DNA of 17,703 nt, from the NCBI GenBank assembly GCA_964571145.1, contig CAZNAP010000046.1:1-17703 (forward strand). Direction: 5' to 3'. The DNA comes from Suilimivivens sp964571145 (GTDB lineage: Bacteria; Bacillota; Clostridia; Lachnospirales; Lachnospiraceae). The notes below the pieces were generated by a model that was not told the origin of the DNA, did no database searches, and saw only the letters and a program-made list of their open reading frames with translations. The translations under genes and the position numbers were made by a program. This document shows, piece after piece, positions 16,104 to 17,703 of this stretch. Position 1 is the stretch's first letter; each line of letters starts with the position of its first letter.

Positions 16104-16387
16104 TATAGCCTATATAAACAAATTAGGATATAGGCTATAATAAAAACAGCGTTTTTTTATATATTTATAGCTTCAATTGAAATTTGAGCAATCAGGCTAT
16201 TAAAAAAAGGGCTTAAAAATAGCCTCTGGCAAGATTTGTTAAATTAGGCTATATAAAAGAAGCTCCAAAATGAAAAAAACAGAAAATATATGTAGCCTAA
16301 ATTGGAAAACTAAGATATGAGCCTAAAAATAGAGAAAAAACTGCAAAAAACTGTAGCCCAAATATGTAAATATTGATATAGGCTACA
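16104..16387. repeat. Array of about five degenerate TAGCC/GGCTA hairpins
   Basis: Five hairpin units recur every 52-71 nt. The first is perfect, 12 bp (16104-16115 with 16128-16139, TATAGCCTATAT and its complement). The others are 16167-16171/16196-16200, 16219-16225/16246-16252 (7 bp), 16292-16299 with a decayed right arm near 16316-16325, and 16352-16358/16381-16387 (7 bp). Loops share AAAT and GATATA-like sequence, and the linkers between hairpins are A-rich. Arm changes are often compensated (ATAGCC/GGCTAT versus GTAGCC/GGCTAC). Confidence 0.8.
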
Positions 16388-16452
16388 AAACTGAGCGATA
16401 AACAATTATTAGAAGTATACAAAGGAAGAATGAAGCTATATAAAGAAGATAG

Positions 16453-16514
16453 TCCACTTTAAACATTTAAGATAAGACATTTAAGATAAGATATTTAAGA
16501 TAAGACAAAGTGGA
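16453..16514. repeat. Three 14-nt direct repeats enclosed by an 8-bp inverted repeat
   Basis: ACATTTAAGATAAG occurs at 16463-16476 and 16477-16490, and with one mismatch at 16491-16504. The block is bracketed by TCCACTTT (16453-16460) and its exact complement AAAGTGGA (16507-16514). It lies about 90-150 nt upstream of the lipoprotein start. It could be a set of protein-binding sites or a structured leader. Confidence 0.85.
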
Positions 16515-16600
16515 TATTTCTTGATTTAAGTCCCTATCTATGATAACTTAAATATGTTATATTTTTTATCAGAAACAATTATCGGAGGTATTTTGTTAAA

Positions 16601-17224
16601 ATGCATTCTTTACATATTAATATTAAATCTACTGTCGTAACACTTTGTTGTTTATCACTTTTCATCCTTTCAGGTTGTGGCAAAAATGCTGAACTTGAAA
16701 ATTACAAAGCAAATATGAATCAATTTTTTGAAAACATAACAGTATATGACTCTTCTATTAATGCCATTGATCCTAATTCCGAAGGTGCTGCTTCTCAATT
16801 GTTAACACTTTTAGATTCCATGGATACCTCATTTGCGCAAATGGCCTCTTTGGAAGTCCCTGAAAGTTTTCCAGGTGTAGATCAACTTGCAGATGAAGCC
16901 AGTGAATATATGACTGAAGCAGTTTCTTATTATCATCAGGCATTTGAAGGCGAAACTTATGATGATGTGTTAGCGGATGCCGCCAGACAAAATTACGACC
17001 GTGCGAATCTGCGTATTCAATACATTGTTTCGATTTTACATGGCGACATCCCAGAAGAAATCTACACCTACGAAGATGAAACTACAGTACCCGAAGATAC
17101 CGGAGCTGAAGAAGATTTTGCTGCACCTGAAGGCGAAACTACTGAATCTGAAGAAACAATACCTGAAGAAAGTGCTGAAGAACCAATACCAGAAGAAGGT
17201 ACTGAAGAACCAGTTTCTGAATAA
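16601..17224 (+). CDS. Small lipoprotein with acidic Pro/Glu/Thr tail, function unknown
   Basis: The 207-residue product is the only plus-strand gene in the window. It has a type II signal peptide (basic start, hydrophobic core about 11-24) with lipobox L23-S-G-C26, so it should be lipidated and held on the outer face of the membrane. Residues 30-150 are predicted mostly helical (MNQFFENITVYDSSINAI, then DEASEYMTEAVSYYHQAF and NYDRANLRIQYIV). The last about 50 residues are low complexity, repeating EE-P/T units. I do not recognise a family. GGAGGT lies 11 nt before the ATG. Its codons are AT-rich like the flanks. It stands alone between two repeat arrays and has no evident operon partner. Confidence 0.85.
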   Translation: MHSLHINIKSTVVTLCCLSLFILSGCGKNAELENYKANMNQFFENITVYDSSINAIDPNSEGAASQLLTLLDSMDTSFAQMASLEVPESFPGVDQLADEASEYMTEAVSYYHQAFEGETYDDVLADAARQNYDRANLRIQYIVSILHGDIPEEIYTYEDETTVPEDTGAEEDFAAPEGETTESEETIPEESAEEPIPEEGTEEPVSE

Positions 17225-17226
17225 AA

Positions 17227-17570
17227 GCAAACAAGTGACTTAAAGCCAACGTGCAAGTCATTAATAGGTTTTTTGAAAATCCTACTAAAACTATCAAGTG
17301 AAGAACTTAATAAGTTACTTGAAAATCCTACTAAACTTATTAAATGAAAAACTTAGTAGGTAGCTTTTTCTTCAATTAACCTACGAGAAGCCAACAAGGA
17401 AGTTATTAGCAGGTAGTTTCTAGGGCGATTTAACCTACTAAAAGCCAGCAAGGAAGCCATTTATAGGTCGGCGACACAAAATTCTGTGGACGAAATTCAA
17501 CTATTCACTCATTTTAGTAGGAAAACGGTTTTTTAAATCGGTAGACTAAATGCACCAAGTGACGCTTTTA
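17227..17570. repeat. Array of 46-55 nt degenerate hairpin units (TAGGT ... ACCTACTAA)
   Basis: Units can be laid out as 17263-17308 and 17309-17354 (46 nt each, about 80% identical), 17355-17407 (53), 17408-17462 (55), and more diverged copies at 17463-17516 and 17517-17569. A partial unit end lies at 17227-17262. Each begins near (A/G)TAGGT, has a variable loop, then AACCTACTAAAA, then a tail like AAGCCANCAAGGAAG. Stems include 17356-17361/17379-17384 (GTAGGT/ACCTAC), 17327-17334/17353-17360 (8 bp) and 17434-17443/17512-17521 (10 bp). It contains no convincing ORF. It follows the lipoprotein stop and precedes a terminator, so it may be transcribed as a 3' UTR or as its own RNA. Confidence 0.75.
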
Positions 17571-17573
17571 GTC
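17544..17573. repeat. Terminal hairpin of the right array
   Basis: GACTAAA (17544-17550) pairs with TTTAGTC (17567-17573), and an inner CAC/GTG mini-stem is possible. It overlaps the last degenerate unit and is followed by a C-rich CCCCCG. Confidence 0.55.
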
Positions 17574-17613
17574 CCCCGAAGTAGAAATTTGTTTCCAGAT
17601 AATTTGGCAATGT

Positions 17614-17645
17614 AAAAGAGAAGGCTGTATAAGCCTTCTCTTTTT
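17614..17645. terminator. Strong bidirectional intrinsic terminator
   Basis: A perfect 13-bp inverted repeat (17614-17626 with 17632-17644, core AGAGAAGGCT/AGCCTTCTCT, 5-nt loop) is followed by TTTTT on the plus strand and preceded by AAAA, so it can work in both directions. It would end the lipoprotein/repeat transcript and possibly a minus-strand gene arriving from the right. The remaining 58 nt to the window end are AT-rich with nothing recognisable. Confidence 0.88.
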
Positions 17646-17703
17646 ATGTGTTTATGTACTTTAATAACTAATTCTCAACTAACTAAATCAATTACACATT
17701 AAT

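Larger units (their letters stand above)
15962..16600. other. Long AT-rich intergenic region between divergent genes
   Basis: This 640-nt region separates the minus-strand membrane-protein gene from the plus-strand lipoprotein gene and holds no convincing ORF. It contains a small hairpin (16019-16035, TCTATT/AATAGA), the palindromic array at 16104-16387 and the stem with triple repeats at 16453-16514. Its base composition is clearly more AT-rich than the flanking genes. I could not find a well-spaced -35/-10 pair for either flanking gene. Confidence 0.8.

Noticed and set aside
16104..16387. CRISPR array
   Set aside because: Repeats are degenerate palindromic hairpins with no constant repeat/spacer structure, and no cas genes are present. 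The same applies to 17227-17570.
16521..16563. Promoter for the lipoprotein gene
   Set aside because: TTGATT, TATGAT and TATATT occur, but no pair has acceptable 16-18 nt spacing, so no call was made.
17036..17256. Antisense ORFs opposite the lipoprotein tail
   Set aside because: They arise from the repetitive Glu/Pro/Thr codons of the lipoprotein and lack start signals.

Overview
The window looks like chromosome from a low-GC, Gram-positive anaerobe of the Clostridia, most likely Lachnospiraceae. This rests on AT-rich codon use, strong AGGAGG-type ribosome binding sites, and a typical clostridial gene order: a Gx-transporter/NusG-II pair, then ruvAB, zapA, a long U32 protein, a SEDS protein and a class B PBP. 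The species cannot be named from sequence alone.

Almost every gene is on the minus strand, so the window is transcribed from right to left. From 15916 down to 9725 lies a branched-chain amino acid block: a small membrane protein of unknown role, ilvB, two tandem acetolactate synthase small-subunit genes, ilvC, leuC and leuD. A strong internal promoter (13253-13281) fires into the second small subunit and ilvC, and a strong intrinsic terminator (11551-11594) separates ilvC from leuCD. Next comes a membrane-anchored SurA/PrsA-like chaperone with its own promoter and terminator.

From 8153 to 18 lies a tightly packed housekeeping block. A NusG-domain-II protein, which may be translated from a nearly leaderless mRNA, is followed by a Gx/HepS-I-like membrane protein, ruvA and ruvB (Holliday-junction branch migration). 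A promoter buried in the end of ruvB drives zapA. Then come a U32 (RlhA-like) protein, a FtsW/RodA-family glycosyltransferase and a class B penicillin-binding protein. The last two overlap by 41 nt or more and probably form a cell-wall synthase pair.

The right end (15962-17703) is different. It is AT-rich and holds one plus-strand gene, a small lipoprotein with an acidic Pro/Glu/Thr tail. That gene lies between two unrelated arrays of degenerate hairpin repeats. The left array (16104-16387) has TAGCC/GGCTA arms about every 50-70 nt, followed by a stem enclosing three 14-nt direct repeats (16453-16514). The right array (about 17227-17570) has 46-55 nt units with TAGGT/ACCTACTAA arms that can pair in mutually exclusive ways, and it ends near a perfect bidirectional terminator (17614-17645). 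These arrays are the least explained and most interesting part of the window. They could be a structured RNA, a REP/BIME-like repeat family or a lineage-specific island. I cannot decide which without comparative searches.
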